Of a stretch of 35,943 nt of DNA, positions 25,691-34,110 are shown in pieces. Source of the stretch: Caulobacteraceae bacterium (GTDB lineage Bacteria > Pseudomonadota > Alphaproteobacteria > Caulobacterales > Caulobacteraceae); the NCBI GenBank assembly GCA_025352165.1, contig JANXTX010000088.1, positions 1 to 35,943 on the forward strand, in the 5' to 3' direction. Numbering within the stretch: the stretch's first letter is position 1; each line of letters starts with the position of its first letter. The notes below the pieces were generated by a model that had not been told where the DNA came from, did no database searches, and saw nothing but the letters and a program-made list of their open reading frames with translations. A program made the position numbers and the translations under genes.

Positions 25691-25720
25691 CAAGAAAAGT
25701 CAAGCGTGATTGTAAAAAGC
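25691..25720 (-). promoter_or_regulatory. shared TTGACTTTT box ahead of the E1 operon
   Basis: On the minus strand it reads AATCACGCTTGACTTTTCT within a 30-base stretch that agrees with 33251-33280 at 25 of 30 positions. TTGACT is at 25703-25698 and could be a -35 box, but the -10 is poor (GAGAGT, 18 bases away). It may be an activator or repressor site overlapping a promoter. Confidence 0.55.
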
Positions 25721-25765
25721 AGATCTGGCGGTTTTCGAAATCGCCCGACGACTTCCTTGCGTGCT

Positions 25766-26335
25766 TCAGGCCGCCTCGGCTGGCGTGAACGGGCACCAGG
25801 TTTCACGCTCGACGAGATTGAGCACGAAAGCCATCTTGTTGAGTCCTCCGAGGACGGCGCCGACCATCGACAGTTCGACGATGTCGCCGTCGCTGAAATG
25901 GGCCTTGAGCGCGGCGTACAGCTCCGGCGTCAGGCTTCCACCCATGTTGGTCAGCACCAGTTCGTCCGCCAGCGCGAGCACGGCGCTTTCGGCGCCCGTG
26001 AAGTCGGCCCGCGCGTCGCCGCCAATGGCCTGGATCTGCGCATCGGTGAATCCGGCCGCCTTCGCCCCGGCCTCGTTATTGCGGTTGCAGAACCAGCAGC
26101 CATGAACCTTGGACAGGCGCAACCGCAGCAACTCCTTGTAGCGCAAGGGCACATCGCCGTTGAAGAACAGCCCCTGATAGAACTGGTTGAAAAAGAAATC
26201 GCAGACCTTCTCGGAGTTGGCGAACACCTCGGTAATCGTCGCATCGCCGGTCAGCGCCAGTGCGCCGGCGCGGGCCGCCTTCAGGGCGTCTGACATCCGC
26301 GATTCCGGGATCCGACGCATCAGCGTGTCGGTCAT
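25766..26335 (-). CDS. carboxymuconolactone decarboxylase/AhpD-like protein (189 aa)
   Basis: AGGAGGAAAT stands ahead of the ATG. The core has SKVHGCWFCNRNNEAGAKAAG with the C80xxC83 pair typical of AhpD-like peroxidase-fold proteins, then DAQIQAIGGD and FTGAESAVLALADELVLT. AhpD-type members reduce peroxides or disulfides, while carboxymuconolactone decarboxylases lack the CxxC. The redox type therefore fits better, perhaps protecting against H2O2 or dealing with a peroxide intermediate. It is the first gene of the minus-strand operon. Confidence 0.9.
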   Translation of the reverse strand: MTDTLMRRIPESRMSDALKAARAGALALTGDATITEVFANSEKVCDFFFNQFYQGLFFNGDVPLRYKELLRLRLSKVHGCWFCNRNNEAGAKAAGFTDAQIQAIGGDARADFTGAESAVLALADELVLTNMGGSLTPELYAALKAHFSDGDIVELSMVGAVLGGLNKMAFVLNLVERETWCPFTPAEAA

Positions 26336-26390
26336 TGATTTCCTCCTCGTACGTTTTGGCTTTCAGCAACGGTCATCCACGAACGTTATA

Positions 26391-26404
26391 AGTCAAGACT
26401 GCTG
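26391..26404 (-). promoter_or_regulatory. weak copy of the shared TTGACT box ahead of the AhpD-like gene
   Basis: Minus-strand CAGTCTTGACTTATAACG with TTGACT at 26396-26391, about 56 bases before the ATG. It agrees with the other boxes only around TTGACTT. No good -10 is seen at 17 bases. Confidence 0.3.
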
Positions 26405-26432
26405 GTCGGCACACTCAAGTGAAGCCAATTTT

Positions 26433-26552
26433 AACCACGAAGTCCACGAAGGACACGAAGAAGCCGGTAAAAAAGGTTGGAATGCGCTTCGCGCGAAGCG
26501 CCAGATCTATCCCTTGCTGAACTTCTTCGTGGCCTTCGTGCCCTTCGTGGTT
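26433..26552. repeat. foldback element with CACGAAG tandem-repeat arms (120 nt)
   Basis: The left arm (26433-26463) has three spaced ACGAAG units, and the right arm (26522-26552) is its reverse complement at 28 of 31 positions. Between the arms lies a perfect 18-base palindrome, GCGCTTCGCGCGAAGCGC (26484-26501). The element lies in the divergent gap between the AhpD-like and P450 genes. It looks like a MITE-like or REP-like mobile repeat. Related CACGAAG repeats are familiar from other bacterial genomes. No gene is seen in the rest of the 353-base gap. Confidence 0.8.
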
Positions 26553-26688
26553 GAACCTTCCTTGCATTCTCCGTCGATTCGCGACCTGGCGATCGTTCAC
26601 CCGATTGCACTGGACTGCTTGTTTTGGCGCAATGACCGTGACTACTCTTACGAAATAATTTCTCGGCATCGAGATGGGAGAAACGGCT

Positions 26689-27996
26689 ATGGCGGCTGAC
26701 GATATTCCGGCAATCGACACGCGGGCCCAGGGTGGCGCCGCGTCAGGCTGCCCCCTGCATGAAATCAATTTCTTCGACCCGGACTTCCTGCAGGACCCCT
26801 ATCCCGCATATGCGCGCCTGCGGGCCGAAGCTCCGGTCTATCGCGACCCCAACACCAACATCATCTACGTCTCGACCTATGATCTGATCAACGAGGTCAA
26901 CCGGCAGCCGGCGGTGTTTTCCAGCGACTTCGGCCAGCAACTCGCCTCGGGCGCCGGCGGCGAGATCGACCCGGAGGAGATCGCCATTCTCAGCCAGGGC
27001 CTGACGCCAACGAGCACGATGCTGACCGCCGACCCGCCCGTCCACACCCGCTATCGCAAACTCGGCGCCAAGGCCTTCACCTTCAAGCGTGTCGAACAGA
27101 TGGGCGACTACGTGGCGCGGGTCACCAATGACCTGATTGACGCCTTCATCGCCGACGGCCGCTGCGAGTTCAAAACCCAGTTCGCCGACCTGTTGCCCAT
27201 GACGGTTATCGCCGATTCACTGGGCGTGCCACGCGCCGACATGGCGAAGTTCAAGCGCTGGTCCGATGGCTTCATCGTCCAGCTTTCCGGCATGGCCACC
27301 CGTGAGCAACGTCTGGCGGCGGCGCGGGGCATGATCGAGTTCCAGCACTATTTCATCGACGTCATCGAACAGAAGCGACTCCATCCGACCGACGACATCA
27401 TCTCCGACCTCGTCCATGCCGACCTCGCCGAGGAAGGCGACCCGCGCAAGATGAACCACTCCGAGCTGATGTCGATGCTGCAGCAGATCCTGGTCGCCGG
27501 CAACGAGACGACGGCGCATTCGATAACCGCGGGCCTTTACTACCTGCTGACCAATCCGGGCCTGATCGACGAACTGATGGCCGATCCGGACCTTGTCCCG
27601 GGCTTCGTTGAGGAAACGCTGCGCTATCTGTCGCCGGTCAACAACATGTGGCGGATCGCCACGCGTGAGACCGAAATCGGCGGCTTCCCGATCAAGGCCG
27701 GGGACACGGTGATGGTGCGCTTCGGCTCGGGCAACCGCGACACAGCCCACTTCCCGGAGGCCGACACGTTTGACATCCGCCGGGAGAACGCCCGCACGCA
27801 TCTGGCTTTCGGCGCGGGCATCCACACCTGCATCGGCGCCCTGCTGGCGCGCAAGGAGATGACCGTCGCGTTCCCGATCCTGCTGCGCCGCCTGAAGAAC
27901 CTGCGGCTGCGGGAAGGCCATGGCGAGTTTCGCTACAGCCCGAACGTCATTCTGCGCGGCGTGCTGGAGCTGAACGTGGCGTTCGACGCGGCCTGA
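26689..27996 (+). CDS. cytochrome P450 (435 aa)
   Basis: The start chosen is ATG 26689 with GGGAG eight bases upstream, and an in-frame ATG 26674 has none. I-helix AGNETT (270-275), K-helix ExxR (309-312, in EETLRYLSPVNNMWR) and haem loop FGAGIHTCIG (374-383, Cys381) are all present. It is a soluble bacterial class I P450 needing a ferredoxin and a reductase, neither of which is in the window. It is paralogous to the P450 at 34111: the N-terminus (CPLHEINFFDP), the STYDLINEVNRQP segment and the I-helix match closely. Hydroxylation of the imported hydrophobic substrate is likely. The exact compound is unknown. Confidence 0.96.
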   Translation: MAADDIPAIDTRAQGGAASGCPLHEINFFDPDFLQDPYPAYARLRAEAPVYRDPNTNIIYVSTYDLINEVNRQPAVFSSDFGQQLASGAGGEIDPEEIAILSQGLTPTSTMLTADPPVHTRYRKLGAKAFTFKRVEQMGDYVARVTNDLIDAFIADGRCEFKTQFADLLPMTVIADSLGVPRADMAKFKRWSDGFIVQLSGMATREQRLAAARGMIEFQHYFIDVIEQKRLHPTDDIISDLVHADLAEEGDPRKMNHSELMSMLQQILVAGNETTAHSITAGLYYLLTNPGLIDELMADPDLVPGFVEETLRYLSPVNNMWRIATRETEIGGFPIKAGDTVMVRFGSGNRDTAHFPEADTFDIRRENARTHLAFGAGIHTCIGALLARKEMTVAFPILLRRLKNLRLREGHGEFRYSPNVILRGVLELNVAFDAA

Positions 27997-28002
27997 GAAA
28001 GT

Positions 28003-28029
28003 CCCTGACGCGCTTTCCGCGCGTCAGGG
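28003..28029. terminator. bidirectional terminator between P450 and TonB receptor
   Basis: CCCTGACGCGC, loop TTTCC, GCGCGTCAGGG: a perfect 11-bp stem located between convergent stops at 27996 and 28040. The flanks lack a long T-run, but stem strength and position support a terminator. Confidence 0.75.
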
Positions 28030-28039
28030 CGCCGTCCCC

Positions 28040-30532
28040 CTAAAAGTGGCGGGTGACCTGGAAGGTCACTTCGCGCGGACGTCCCAGCGAGGCAGTGATA
28101 TCGCCGCCGGCTCCTGGTACAACTTGGCTCAACGGCTTGTCGCCGCCCAGCACCGCATAATAGGTGTCCGTGAGATTCTTTCCGATGATCGCGAATTCCC
28201 ACTTGTCGTTATAGACTCGCGCGCTCAGGTCGACGGTTGCGTACTTGCCCTGATATCCACCGGGGTTGTTGTTCGTCTCGAACAGGTAGCCGGAGCTGTA
28301 GCGAACGTCACCCGTCAGCGCGAGCTTATAGTCGTTAAAGATCTCGTGCTCGTAGGTGGCGCCGACCAGGGCGACGAGGTCGGGCGCGCGGTAGATTGGC
28401 GCGCCGCTAAGGTTCTGCGTACCCGAGTGTTGATTCGGGTTGGCCGCGGAGGGGCCGCATCCCTCCGCGGCAGACTGTCCCGTCCAGCACTGCGCATCGC
28501 TGAATGTGTCATACCGCGCGTGATTGTAGCCGACAGAAACGTGGGCGCCGAATTCCTGCGTCGCCTGGAAGTTCAGGTTGACCTCGACACCCTGGCTGGT
28601 GGCGGACCCCGCGTTCTGCGTGAAGTATGAGGTCGTCGCCGCGTCGAACGCGGTCAGCTGGAGGCCGGAGAAGGTGTACCGATACAACGTCAGGTCGCCC
28701 GTCAGTCGGCGATCCATTTCCGAGAACTTCAGGCCGACTTCGCCGCCTTTCACAGTTTCCTCGTGAAAAGTCTGATTGTCGATCGTCGCAACGGCCGGAA
28801 TGAGCGCCGGAGTCGAGAAGCCACCCGATTTGAAGCCAGTCTTATAGGCGCCGTAAACCATCACATCGGGCGACATGTGCCAGGACAACGTTACCTGCGG
28901 CGAGACGTTTGTATCCGTGAACGTTTTGATGAAACGCGTTCCCACCGGAGAGGCGATAGTGCCGCCGGTCAGCAGTTGCAGCAGCGGATGCACATAGGTC
29001 ATGCCGTCGTTGCCGTATTTGGTTTCAGACGAATAGCGCGCCCCACCCGCCAGTTCGACGTTCGGCAGGACCTTCCAGCTCAACTCGCCGAAGCCCGAAT
29101 AGGAGTCGGTGTGATAATAGTCGATGCTCTGGAAAAGATCGGTGTTGCCTGTCGCCGGGTCGACGCCGAGATAGCCGATGCTGCCGACTTGGTGGAAGCT
29201 ACGCCGGTCATGCCCATAGAAGCCGCCGATCGTGAAATTGAGCGGCCCCTGGAACGACGACTGTAGTCGAAGCTCTTGGCTCAGCGACGTCTGCTCGTCG
29301 TTGTTGACGCCAGAGGCCAGGACCATGTCGGTCTCGTCATAGTTCGACCACTGCGTCTGGTTGTATTCGTAATAGCCCGTCACCGAGGTCAGGGTCAGAT
29401 GATCGGCGACCTTGTAGTTCATGGTCAAAGACGACAGGTAGGTCAGCACATCCGTATACGGAATGCCGCCGTTCGATCCCGGGTAACCGGCGGCCCAGCC
29501 CGCGGGAAGACCGCCCATCGAGTTCGAGCGCGCGCCGTGGCAGCTGCTGTAGGGGTCCTGGGGGTAGATAGGGCCCCCCTTCAAGAAAGCGCCGAAGTCG
29601 AGGCTGCTGGTGTGCGAATTGCCCGGCGTACAACGCCAGATCACCGTTTCCATGCTGTCGCCGCGGTCATGGTGATCGCTACCCAGGAACTTGAAGCTGG
29701 CGTCGAACCGGCTGCCGGGCGGCCTATAGTTCAGTGTAAAGCGACCGATGACTTCGCGCGAGCCGGGATAATTGGAGAACGGTGACCCCGGCATGGTCAT
29801 ACCATCAGCACGCACAAATGCCGGCAGTTGAGCCCCGGTCAGGGGCCCGCCGACGCCCTTGACGTATCCGCCGGTCATGTCGCTGTAACGGAAGGCCGCA
29901 CGAGCGGAGAGACCGTCGGCGATCGGTCCGCCGAAGGCACCTTCACCGAACCAGTTCTGGGCCCCCTCTTCATAACCCGCGCGCACATAGCCGCTGGCGA
30001 CATCGCCCGGGTTCTGGCTGGTGATCGAGATCACCCCGGCCGGGCTGTTCTTGCCGAAATAGAGAGCCTGAGGTCCTTTGAGCACCTGCACGGAGGCTTC
30101 GTCGAAGAAGGCCTGGGCGATCACGCGGCCCCGGCTGATCGGCACGCCGTCGATGTTGATGGTGACTTCCTGTTCGATCGCCGCGTCGACGTTCGTCGAG
30201 CCGATGCCACGGATCGTGATCAGCGCGCCGGTGCCCGAGGCGCCATGGTCGATGCTGACCTGGGGAATCTGAAGGCCGACGTCGGTGAGGTCCGTGGTCG
30301 CGTATTTGGCCAGCGCTTTATTGGAGAGTGAGACGGCCGCTACCGGCACGTCAAGCAGCCTTTCCGTCTTCTTACGCGCAGTGACGGTCACTTCCTCGAC
30401 GTTGACCGCATTGTTGTCTGCGCTCGCCGATGTCGCCGCGCTAGCGGCCAATACCGGATTGGCCCCCAAGGTGAGGGCCATTGCAACGCCTCCCAACAGG
30501 GCAGCGCGCGTGCGAATTGAAGTGGTGATCAT
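28040..30532 (-). CDS. TonB-dependent outer-membrane receptor (830 aa)
   Basis: A signal peptide (MITTSIRTRAALLGGVAMAL... to VLA near residue 29) is followed by the TonB-box-like NVEEVTVTARKKTERLLDVP. The plug domain follows (TIRGIG, DGVPISRGR, EVQ-type VQVLKGPQALYFGKNSPAGVI), then a long 22-strand-type barrel ending in TFQVTRHF with the terminal Phe needed for barrel assembly. It imports large or scarce substrates across the outer membrane, energised by TonB-ExbBD. The VEEVTVTARK-type start is typical of catabolic receptors in sphingomonads and Caulobacter relatives. It lies next to P450 genes, so hydrophobic-substrate uptake is inferred. Confidence 0.95.
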   Translation of the reverse strand: MITTSIRTRAALLGGVAMALTLGANPVLAASAATSASADNNAVNVEEVTVTARKKTERLLDVPVAAVSLSNKALAKYATTDLTDVGLQIPQVSIDHGASGTGALITIRGIGSTNVDAAIEQEVTINIDGVPISRGRVIAQAFFDEASVQVLKGPQALYFGKNSPAGVISITSQNPGDVASGYVRAGYEEGAQNWFGEGAFGGPIADGLSARAAFRYSDMTGGYVKGVGGPLTGAQLPAFVRADGMTMPGSPFSNYPGSREVIGRFTLNYRPPGSRFDASFKFLGSDHHDRGDSMETVIWRCTPGNSHTSSLDFGAFLKGGPIYPQDPYSSCHGARSNSMGGLPAGWAAGYPGSNGGIPYTDVLTYLSSLTMNYKVADHLTLTSVTGYYEYNQTQWSNYDETDMVLASGVNNDEQTSLSQELRLQSSFQGPLNFTIGGFYGHDRRSFHQVGSIGYLGVDPATGNTDLFQSIDYYHTDSYSGFGELSWKVLPNVELAGGARYSSETKYGNDGMTYVHPLLQLLTGGTIASPVGTRFIKTFTDTNVSPQVTLSWHMSPDVMVYGAYKTGFKSGGFSTPALIPAVATIDNQTFHEETVKGGEVGLKFSEMDRRLTGDLTLYRYTFSGLQLTAFDAATTSYFTQNAGSATSQGVEVNLNFQATQEFGAHVSVGYNHARYDTFSDAQCWTGQSAAEGCGPSAANPNQHSGTQNLSGAPIYRAPDLVALVGATYEHEIFNDYKLALTGDVRYSSGYLFETNNNPGGYQGKYATVDLSARVYNDKWEFAIIGKNLTDTYYAVLGGDKPLSQVVPGAGGDITASLGRPREVTFQVTRHF

Positions 30533-30603
30533 CGAATTTGTCTCTCCCTGTCCAAGGAGGCGCGTCCTCGCGCCGGCCCTCGGAAGCTCTTGCTGTTGCT
30601 TCC

Positions 30604-30640
30604 CATAGCCGGTGTGTCGGCAAAAAAGTCAATGCTGACG
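30604..30640 (-). promoter_or_regulatory. promoter of the first TonB receptor with shared box
   Basis: TTGACT (30632-30627), 17 bases, GCTATG (30609-30604), about 72 bases before the ATG. The -10 fits the Caulobacter-type GCTAnnnC style. The TTGACTTTTTTG around the -35 matches the shared box. Upstream, GTTTCAG (30654-30660) and CTGAAAC (30675-30681) form an inverted repeat that could bind a regulator. Confidence 0.6.
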
Positions 30641-30770
30641 GTTTAAGGCACGTGTTTCAGTTTTGAGGTGGTTGCTGAAACGACACACTCCGGCGTCCGC
30701 TCGTCGAGCATGGACGGAGTCGGCAGACAAAATTTCAACGATCAGAGCCGCTGACTTCGCGTCGGGCGCC

Positions 30771-33161
30771 TCAGAACTTGGCCTGCAACTCCACCAGGAA
30801 CGTCCGCGGATCCCCCCAACCCTGGAAGTCGACGGCCGCGAGCGTGTTGGACAGGTAAAGCGCGTTTCCGAGGTTCTTGCCCGACAATGTCAGCTTGTAG
30901 TTCTTCCAGGCGTAGGAAATCGACGCGTCGACAAGCCCATAGGCGCTTTCATAATCGTAATAAGGAGCACCCAGCCCGCCGATGATATACTTGTCGGTCC
31001 AGTGGTAACGGACGCTGAAATCGATCAGGCCAGGACCGAGCTCATGATTGTAGTCCCCGCTGATCTGGAAGTTCCACGGTGGCGCGTTAGCGAATGCGCC
31101 GCCCTGGACGGGATATACGGACCCAGGCGCACCTGCCTGACCGCCCGGCCCGATCGGAAAAAAGATTCCGGGAAGTGACCCGGTCGGTGGCGTCCCGTGC
31201 TCATAGCCGCCGGAGAATGCCAGCGTCAGGCCGGGGGCCGATTGAAGACGAAGGACTGATTCGAGCTCAAGCCCGTAGATCTTTATCTCCGGCAGATTGA
31301 CAATGTAGGTGTTGGTGCCTGGCCCATAGCTGCCTGTCTGGACAACGCTTCCAGCCTGACTGCCGTAGTCCAGTGTATAAAATCCGGCCAGGTTCAGCGT
31401 CAGCTGATTATCGAAAAACCGGTTCTTTGATCCAACTTCGTACGACCGGTCTGTCTCAGGATTGAAAGAAAGATAGTCCGCGCCTGGTGAATAATTGGTC
31501 GAAGTCGGTTGAGATTCAGAGAGCGTGCCGCGCGGTGAGAAACCACCTGACCTGAAACCTTGCGACACTGTGGCGTACAGCAAGTTTTCGTTCGTGAGCT
31601 TGTACTCCAACGCGAAGCGCGTGATCGGCTTGGACCAGGACGCGTGGTCGTGCACGCTGATCAATGGTATATTGAAAAATAGATTATTGTAGGCATTGTG
31701 ATACGTTGTTGATTCATCAATATAACGTATCCCCGCTGACAGCTTCAGCTGGCTCGTCACATTAAAGTCAAAGTTCCCAAACACCGACAGGCTGTGGTTT
31801 GATTCGCCGGATATCTGATTAGTCCAGACCTGATCGTAGGCAACAAACGGCAATCCAAGCCGGGTCAGCTGAACCGCCTCGATGTCATGATGGAAATAGA
31901 ACCCGCCCACCATGAGCTTGGCGCGGCCGCCGAAATCGTGGCTGAAGCGTACTTCCTCCGTGAACTGGTCGTATTTTTGCGGTCTGGAGGTGTGCAGGTA
32001 GAGGCCACCGAGCGCCGGGTTTCCGAGCACGTTACAGGGAGCCCTCCCGGCCGGAGCATTGTAGGCGAAGCAACTTCCGTCGAAATCCTGGTCCGTCGCG
32101 TCGTTCTGCTTGATGAAGGCGGTGATCGTGGTCAGTTGGCCATAGGGTGTGTCCCAGACCGCGTTCAGGCTGTAACGCTGCTGTGAAAGCTGGTTGCGGT
32201 CAGGGAAGGCGGCTGCCGATTGCCGCGGGCCCAGCGGCACGGTGACTCCAGGGATATAGGGCGAGCCGACGTTGTTGAAGAGGATGGGCACGCCCAGGAA
32301 GTCCTTCCCGGCCGCGTAGTCCGCCCCGTGCAACTGAGCAAAGGCGGGATCGCCCAGCGATACGGGCGTGCCTTCGCCATACTCATGCGTGAAGTCGGCG
32401 CTCGCCAATATGTCCAGGGTCGGCGTGGGCTTCCAGTCGAACTCGATGTTCGCCGTCCCCAGAGCGTCGCGGCCGTACGGCTTCTGCGTGTAGACGTTGT
32501 AGTCGAATCCACCGCGCTCGCGGAACGAGTAACCAATCTTCAGCCCGGCGGTCCGACCGATCGGAGCGTTCGCTATGATGCGACCCTGGTGCTGACCGTA
32601 ATCCCCGATCGCACCGTCGAGGCTCAGGCCCCATTGATGGGTCGGCCGGCTGCGATGAACGCTGATCGCCCCGCCGGTCGTGTTCTTGCCAAAGAAGATA
32701 CCTTGCGGCCCGCGGTCGATCTCGACCTGCTGGATGTCGAAGGCATCGATCAGCTGGGCGGTGCTGGTGCCGATCACCACATCGTCGATCAGCAGACCGA
32801 CGACCGGATTCTGGCCCTTTTCGATATCCGCGTAACCGAGGCCACGAATGAAAATGGCCGAGGCGCCGGAGCCCGCGGTGTTCAGGCCGATAAGGACGTT
32901 GGGCGCCTCGCCGGCGAAATCCAGCAGGGTTCGTGGTTTCAGAGCCTCGATCTGGGCGGACGTCACGGCGGTGACAGCGACCGGCACCTGCTGAAGATTT
33001 TCGGATGAGCGCCGCGCGGTCACCACGACTTCCTCAACGGTGCTATTCTTCGCCGGCGAACTTGTCGCCGCGGCGCGCGCCCAAGAAGGACTGGTGATAG
33101 CAATTGCAAAGGCGCTGCCGCAAAGCAGGGCGCGACGCAGAGTCCGGGCGTTGCTGAACAT
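30771..33161 (-). CDS. TonB-dependent outer-membrane receptor (796 aa)
   Basis: The start chosen is ATG 33161, with GGGAGGAG just upstream. The frame runs on to 33263, but that would extend the signal peptide and overlap the shared box. Signal peptide LRRALLCGSAFAIAITSPSWARA, then STVEEVVVTARRSSENLQQVP as TonB box and plug start, with IFIRGLGYADIEKGQN, DDVVIGTSTAQLIDAFD and VEIDRGPQGIFFGKNTTGGAI. The barrel ends FLVELQAKF. Not a close copy of the receptor at 28040, so a second ligand or transport of a related metabolite is likely. It is divergent from the SDR-P450 pair. Confidence 0.95.
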   Translation of the reverse strand: MFSNARTLRRALLCGSAFAIAITSPSWARAAATSSPAKNSTVEEVVVTARRSSENLQQVPVAVTAVTSAQIEALKPRTLLDFAGEAPNVLIGLNTAGSGASAIFIRGLGYADIEKGQNPVVGLLIDDVVIGTSTAQLIDAFDIQQVEIDRGPQGIFFGKNTTGGAISVHRSRPTHQWGLSLDGAIGDYGQHQGRIIANAPIGRTAGLKIGYSFRERGGFDYNVYTQKPYGRDALGTANIEFDWKPTPTLDILASADFTHEYGEGTPVSLGDPAFAQLHGADYAAGKDFLGVPILFNNVGSPYIPGVTVPLGPRQSAAAFPDRNQLSQQRYSLNAVWDTPYGQLTTITAFIKQNDATDQDFDGSCFAYNAPAGRAPCNVLGNPALGGLYLHTSRPQKYDQFTEEVRFSHDFGGRAKLMVGGFYFHHDIEAVQLTRLGLPFVAYDQVWTNQISGESNHSLSVFGNFDFNVTSQLKLSAGIRYIDESTTYHNAYNNLFFNIPLISVHDHASWSKPITRFALEYKLTNENLLYATVSQGFRSGGFSPRGTLSESQPTSTNYSPGADYLSFNPETDRSYEVGSKNRFFDNQLTLNLAGFYTLDYGSQAGSVVQTGSYGPGTNTYIVNLPEIKIYGLELESVLRLQSAPGLTLAFSGGYEHGTPPTGSLPGIFFPIGPGGQAGAPGSVYPVQGGAFANAPPWNFQISGDYNHELGPGLIDFSVRYHWTDKYIIGGLGAPYYDYESAYGLVDASISYAWKNYKLTLSGKNLGNALYLSNTLAAVDFQGWGDPRTFLVELQAKF

Positions 33162-33250
33162 GACTTCTCCTCCCATATTTTTGTTGCGGCGCATCTTAAG
33201 TGCGCCTGCCGTAAGTCTTACCGTCCGTATCGGAAGCAGGCGCGCCATGA

Positions 33251-33280
33251 CGAGAAAAGTCAAGCGTGCTTGTTATGAGC
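33251..33280 (-). promoter_or_regulatory. shared TTGACTTTT box between TonB receptor and SDR-P450 genes
   Basis: Minus-strand AAGCACGCTTGACTTTTCT, with TTGACT at 33263-33258. On the plus strand CAAGC-GT-GCTTG (33261-33272) is a small dyad. A 30-base stretch agrees with 25691-25720 at 25 positions. It sits in the 162-base divergent gap, so it could control both directions. The -10 is not obvious (CCTGCT at 17 bases). Confidence 0.55.
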
Positions 33281-33323
33281 CCGGATATCTGTTTTTCCTC
33301 CTCCGAAATCGAGGAAAGCTGGC

Positions 33324-34091
33324 ATGCGCCTGAACGACAAAATCGCCCTGATCACCGGCGGAGCCAGCGGCATCGGGGCAGCGACTGCGCGCCGCTTCGT
33401 CGAGGAAGGCGCCCGGGTCGTCATCTGCGATCTGCAGGCAGAGAAGGGCGAGGCGCTGGCCGCTGAACTCGGCGAGGCGGCAAGCTTCGTTCGGCTGGAC
33501 GTGACCTCGGAGGACAGCTGGTCACAGGCGATGCCGACAGCGCTAAGCTGCTTCGGAAGACTGACGACCGTGGTTAACTGTGCGGGCGTTTCGATCCCCG
33601 CCAATATCGAGGACGAGACTCTCGAGGGCTTCCACCGCACCATGGCCATCAACGTCGACGGCGTGTTCCTGGGCTGCAAGCATGGCGTGGCGGCATTGAA
33701 GGGCGGACGCGGGGGATCGATCGTAAACCTCGGTTCCACTCTGGGCGTCCGCGCCGGCGCGATTTTCCCGGCCTATTCCGCGTCGAAGGGAGCGGTCCGC
33801 CTGCTGACGCGCTCGGTGGCGCTGCATTGCGCCGAGCAGGGCTATGACATCAGGGTGAACGCGGTGCTGCCCGGCGCCATCCATACCGAGATGGTTGAAG
33901 GCTATGTAGCCGCGGGCGTCGCCGCCGGCGGAACGCGTGAAGCGGTTGTCGAGGGCTTTGCTTCAGTGCACCCGATGAAGCGGCTTGGCCGCCCGAATGA
34001 ACCGGCCGAGGCGATCGTGTTTCTCGCCTCCGACGAATCCAGCTTTACGACCGGCGCAGACCTACCGGTCGACGGCGGCTTCCTCGCATAA
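33324..34091 (+). CDS. classical short-chain dehydrogenase/reductase (255 aa)
   Basis: TGGASGIG (11-18), Asp36 for NAD(H), NCAG in place of NNAG (85-88), Ser138 and Y151xxxK155. PGAIHTEMVEG follows the active site. Standard classical SDR length. It is 19 bases from the P450 gene downstream and probably cotranscribed, so it may oxidise the P450-made alcohol. It is similar but not identical in type to the SDR at 22214. Confidence 0.95.
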   Translation: MRLNDKIALITGGASGIGAATARRFVEEGARVVICDLQAEKGEALAAELGEAASFVRLDVTSEDSWSQAMPTALSCFGRLTTVVNCAGVSIPANIEDETLEGFHRTMAINVDGVFLGCKHGVAALKGGRGGSIVNLGSTLGVRAGAIFPAYSASKGAVRLLTRSVALHCAEQGYDIRVNAVLPGAIHTEMVEGYVAAGVAAGGTREAVVEGFASVHPMKRLGRPNEPAEAIVFLASDESSFTTGADLPVDGGFLA

Positions 34092-34110
34092 CCCCGAACA
34101 GGCAAAGATC

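Noticed and set aside
26638-26643. GTGACT before the first P450 as a further copy of the shared box
   Set aside because: Outside these six bases the match to the AATCAC...TTTT consensus is poor, and no -10 box follows.
26361-30680. TTTCAGCAAC shared by the AhpD-like and TonB receptor upstream regions
   Set aside because: A single 10-base match in opposite orientation and at different distances from the genes is compatible with chance.
33985-34110. Longer N-terminus for the second P450
   Set aside because: It overlaps the end of the SDR gene, and the P450 at 26689 aligns with the start at 34111.
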